From an uncultured Clostridium sp. (GTDB lineage: Bacteria > Bacillota > Clostridia > Oscillospirales > Acutalibacteraceae): 42,971 nucleotides of DNA. The notes under the pieces are model-generated. The model saw only the letters and a list, made by a program, of their open reading frames with translations. It was not told the DNA's origin and did no database searches. The translations under genes were made by a program, and so were the position numbers. Positions 40,710-42,971 of this stretch are shown here, piece after piece (within the stretch, counting starts at the first letter, position 1; each line of letters opens with the position of its first letter). The stretch spans positions 1 through 42,971 of the forward strand of contig CATZNW010000024.1 in NCBI GenBank assembly GCA_958422185.1, written 5' to 3'.

Positions 40710-42026
40710 ATGAATAAAATGTTAAAGAAAAATATATCGGCGCTTCTTGCTTTTATTATGGCTCTTACCTGCCTTACAGGATTTACGCTTGTTAACGCTC
40801 AGGACGGCGTTGAGATAAACGCCGCGAATTTCCCTGATGAAGCTTTTAGAAGTTATGTTCTTTCTATGTATGATACGGAAGAAACATCCCCCGGCGTTTT
40901 AACGCCGGAGGAGATCTCCCCGGTCAAGACCATGTTTCTTACGGGAATGTCCGACATTGCAGATCTTAAAGGAATAGAGTATTTTACTTCGCTTGAAAGT
41001 TTATACGCTCAGTTTCTGGCGATTGAACAAGCCGATTTTTCGGCGCTTTCCAATCTGAAAAGGCTCATAATAAACGGAAATGAGCTGCTCAGAACTCTTG
41101 ATGTTTCCGCAAATCAAAATCTGGAAACGCTGATCTGCTGGGGCTGCATCAGCCTTGAGGATCTTGTTGTGCCTGCGTCGTTAACAGAGTTGCAGTGCCA
41201 GCTCTGCGCGCTGAGCAGGCTCGATGTAAGTCAGTGCGCTCAACTGAAGACATTAAGGTGTTATGACAATCAGATCTCATATCTGGATCTTTCAAATAAC
41301 ACGCTTCTGGAAACGCTTATGTGCAACAACAACCGCCTTTCTTCTCTTGATCTTTCCGCAAACACCCTCCTTACAGATTTAACTGATCAGGATGTTGGTG
41401 CGCAGACTGTCAGTGTTGCCGCAGCGGCAAGCGGAAAAACGATCTCCGTTCCCGTCAGCGGCCTTGATGCTCAGCGTGTAGTGGTTTCCGATCTGCTTAC
41501 ATATAATTCCGCCTCCGGCGCGTTTGAATCCTCTGATTATTCGGTGGCGCAAAACGGCTTTGATTATGCATACGGTGTCAATTTTGTTGGGAATCCGGTC
41601 AATATGAGCGTTCATGTAAATGTGAGCAAGGACTTTTATAAGGTCTCCTATTATGAATCACAGGGCGGAAATCTTATAGATTATTCATTTGTTGCATCCG
41701 GCGGCAGCATTCAGGCTCCCGCTTTTCCGCAGGCGCCTGAGGGTTATGTGTGCCCGTCTTGGAGCGGCGTTGCCCAGAATGTTGTTCAGGATACGGATAT
41801 TTATGCGGTTTGGAATGAAAACCATACATATTCCGTTGTTGATTATAAGGAAATGACCGCAACGATAAGATGCTCTGTATGCTCGGATGAATATCAGAAA
41901 AGTTTTGCCGACTGCTATAATTCCAAAAAAGGCGATCCCGATTATGATCCTCTGCTGGACTACAACAGGGATGGTTATATCAATTCAAGGGATCATGCTA
42001 TGATGAGGATTGCGTTTAACGGATAA
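40710..42026 (+). CDS. Secreted leucine-rich-repeat protein with C-terminal dockerin-like motif
   Basis: A 438-residue protein with a signal peptide (about residues 1-31, ending VNA). Leucine-rich repeats run from about 60 to 225, with lines such as LDVSANQNLETLICWGC, LDVSQCAQLKTLRCYDNQI and LDLSNNTLLETLMCNNNRL. A beta-rich region and a Listeria-Bacteroides-type repeat follow, ending in QDTDIYAVW near 370. The C-terminus carries DYNRDGYINSRDHAMM, the calcium-loop plus helix of a type I dockerin repeat, preceded by KKGDPDYDPLL. A full dockerin has two such loops; only one is clear. Dockerins bind cohesins of cellulosome-like or surface scaffolds, so cell-surface assembly is plausible. AAGGAAGG precedes the ATG, 14 bp after the giant protein, suggesting one transcript. 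Confidence 0.85.
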   Translation: MNKMLKKNISALLAFIMALTCLTGFTLVNAQDGVEINAANFPDEAFRSYVLSMYDTEETSPGVLTPEEISPVKTMFLTGMSDIADLKGIEYFTSLESLYAQFLAIEQADFSALSNLKRLIINGNELLRTLDVSANQNLETLICWGCISLEDLVVPASLTELQCQLCALSRLDVSQCAQLKTLRCYDNQISYLDLSNNTLLETLMCNNNRLSSLDLSANTLLTDLTDQDVGAQTVSVAAAASGKTISVPVSGLDAQRVVVSDLLTYNSASGAFESSDYSVAQNGFDYAYGVNFVGNPVNMSVHVNVSKDFYKVSYYESQGGNLIDYSFVASGGSIQAPAFPQAPEGYVCPSWSGVAQNVVQDTDIYAVWNENHTYSVVDYKEMTATIRCSVCSDEYQKSFADCYNSKKGDPDYDPLLDYNRDGYINSRDHAMMRIAFNG

Positions 42027-42035
42027 GAACAGTGT

Positions 42036-42076
42036 GCTGCCCGCTCCGATCAGATACGGGGCGGGCAGCGTTTTTG
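42036..42076 (+). terminator. Terminator after the LRR/dockerin gene
   Basis: GCTGCCCG(CTCC) pairs with (GGGG)CGGGCAGC around a short loop, followed by GTTTTTG. Confidence 0.9.
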
Positions 42077-42120
42077 CATGCATATCTCTAACGTTTTTAC
42101 ATTCAGGATTAAAATGGCAG

Positions 42121-42149
42121 TTGAATGAACTGATGTTTTGGTTTATAAT
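42121..42149 (+). promoter_or_regulatory. Promoter of the last, partial gene
   Basis: TTGAAT (42121-42126) and TATAAT (42144-42149) are 17 bp apart, 47 bp before the start codon. Confidence 0.8.
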
Positions 42150-42195
42150 GTAATTAATCATCGTGAGATCAATCTCAGTATTAAGGGGTGTTTTA

Positions 42196-42971
42196 ATGAA
42201 AAAATTTTTAAGTGTCTGCCTCAGCCTGCTGATGGCATTTTGCGCTTTGCCTGCGGGTGTTGCTTTTGCGGCAGGTGAAAGCACGATTCGTCCCGGTGAA
42301 ATAGTAACGGTCACACTGGATCACAGCGGAGATGTCTACAATCTTATGTTTACTCCGGAAAGAACCGGCGAGTATCGTATACAATCGCATTTGACAGACG
42401 ATATTGTTGACCCGTATTGCATAGTGAACGACAGTGAGGGCAACGAGATCGTTTCTGCTGACGAAGGCTGGGACGCCGGCGAAAACAATGTTAATTTTGA
42501 TGTTACCAAAACCTTTACCGCCGGAGAAAAATATACGATCCGCTGTCAGTCGATGGCTATAACTTCCGCAGTTTCCTATTTGGTTGAATTGACAGAAGTG
42601 GATCCGCCTCAGCCTCCTGCCTCTCCCACAGGTCTTGCCGCCATGGATATAACCATGACAAGCTTCAGACTTGACTGGAACGACGTTGAGGACGCTGAAA
42701 AATACATAGTTTACGATCCGTCTACCGATCCTGTGAGAGCGGTTGAAGTAACTGAAAGTGAATATATTGTATCCGGTCTGTCGGCGGATACAGAATATAC
42801 TGTTCGCGTGTTTGCTGTAAATGAATTCGGTATGACTTCTGCCGCGGCTCAGCTGAAAGTCAGAACGCTCGCTGAAAAGCCGGAAGAGCCACAAGAACCC
42901 GAAAAACCGGCAGGTACAAAGCCGACATCACCGAACGGATATAACGTATACGCTCGCGGAGACGGGGGAAC
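42196..42971 (+). CDS. Secreted protein with fibronectin type III domain, 3' end beyond the window
   Basis: The first 258 codons of a gene that runs off the right edge. A signal peptide (MKKFLSVCLSLLMAFCALPAG, cleavage near AFAA) is followed by a beta-rich domain of about 110 residues, with FTPERTGEYRIQ and FTAGEKYTIRCQS, resembling PPC-type domains. A fibronectin III domain then runs from about PPASPTGLAA to AQLKVRT (residues 138-222), with LDWNDVEDAEKYIVY as strand B/C region. A Pro/Glu/Lys linker (EKPEEPQEPEKP) leads out of the window. AAGGGGTG lies 5 nt before the ATG. It has its own promoter after the terminator of the LRR gene, and belongs to the same secreted-protein locus. Confidence 0.85.
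   Translation, partial: MKKFLSVCLSLLMAFCALPAGVAFAAGESTIRPGEIVTVTLDHSGDVYNLMFTPERTGEYRIQSHLTDDIVDPYCIVNDSEGNEIVSADEGWDAGENNVNFDVTKTFTAGEKYTIRCQSMAITSAVSYLVELTEVDPPQPPASPTGLAAMDITMTSFRLDWNDVEDAEKYIVYDPSTDPVRAVEVTESEYIVSGLSADTEYTVRVFAVNEFGMTSAAAQLKVRTLAEKPEEPQEPEKPAGTKPTSPNGYNVYARGDGG

Noticed and set aside
42208..42894. A 228-codon minus-strand frame at the right end
   Set aside because: The plus strand encodes a signal peptide and a fibronectin III domain with promoter and ribosome site; the antisense frame is a shadow.

Overview
The window reads as chromosome from an anaerobic, spore-forming Clostridia member, probably an Oscillospirales/Ruminococcaceae-like gut bacterium. The reasons are a SpoVT sporulation regulator, the Prp protease beside an L27 with a cleavable N-terminus, a Mini-RNase III, a single-chain 1252-residue PurL, a feoA-feoA-feoB operon with its Cys-rich partner, a dockerin-type secreted protein and Gram-positive ribosome binding sites. 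No tRNA, rRNA, CRISPR array, transposase or prophage gene was seen. The species assignment is inference.

Layout. 1-319: an incoming terminator and a ~205-nt strongly folded non-coding element. 320-8307 (minus): PAP2 phosphatase, a YczE/YitT-type membrane protein, a two-gene glycosidase operon (GH36 alpha-galactosidase plus a six-hairpin glycosidase), spoVT, and a MATE exporter. 8341-11285 (minus): rpsO-pnp with a promoter, an intergenic terminator and a large hairpin in the pnp leader. 11387-12976 (plus): a small XRE regulator with paired operators, then the L21 leader and rplU-prp-rpmA. 13078-17290 (plus): an SDR, then the iron-uptake operon feoA-feoA-feoB-Cys-rich protein with three copies of one inverted repeat.

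17479-22410: a two-component system (minus) divergent from a LanFEG/BcrAB-type ABC transporter (plus) with an 11-bp phased direct repeat between them, forming a likely antimicrobial-peptide sensing and protection module. 22483-22960: a second small XRE regulator divergent from a 53-residue ORF, with two palindromic operators between. 23039-32267 (minus): mrnC, obgE, an S51-family peptidase, metY, a lipoprotein, an archaeal-type phosphoglycerate mutase and purL. 32511-33641 (plus): a protein made only of PAS domains.

34071-42971 (plus): a secreted-protein locus. It holds a giant Ig-like (Big_2)/FIVAR repeat protein split into two frames by an apparent 4-bp tandem duplication, a leucine-rich-repeat protein ending in a dockerin-like calcium loop, and the start of a third secreted protein (fibronectin III) that runs off the end.

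The most interesting signals are the tetranucleotide-disrupted giant surface protein, the divergent XRE/small-protein pair, the exact triple operator of the feo operon, the 11-bp phased repeat between the two-component and ABC operons, the pnp leader hairpin and the folded RNA at the left edge. All calls come from reading the sequence; no database search was possible.
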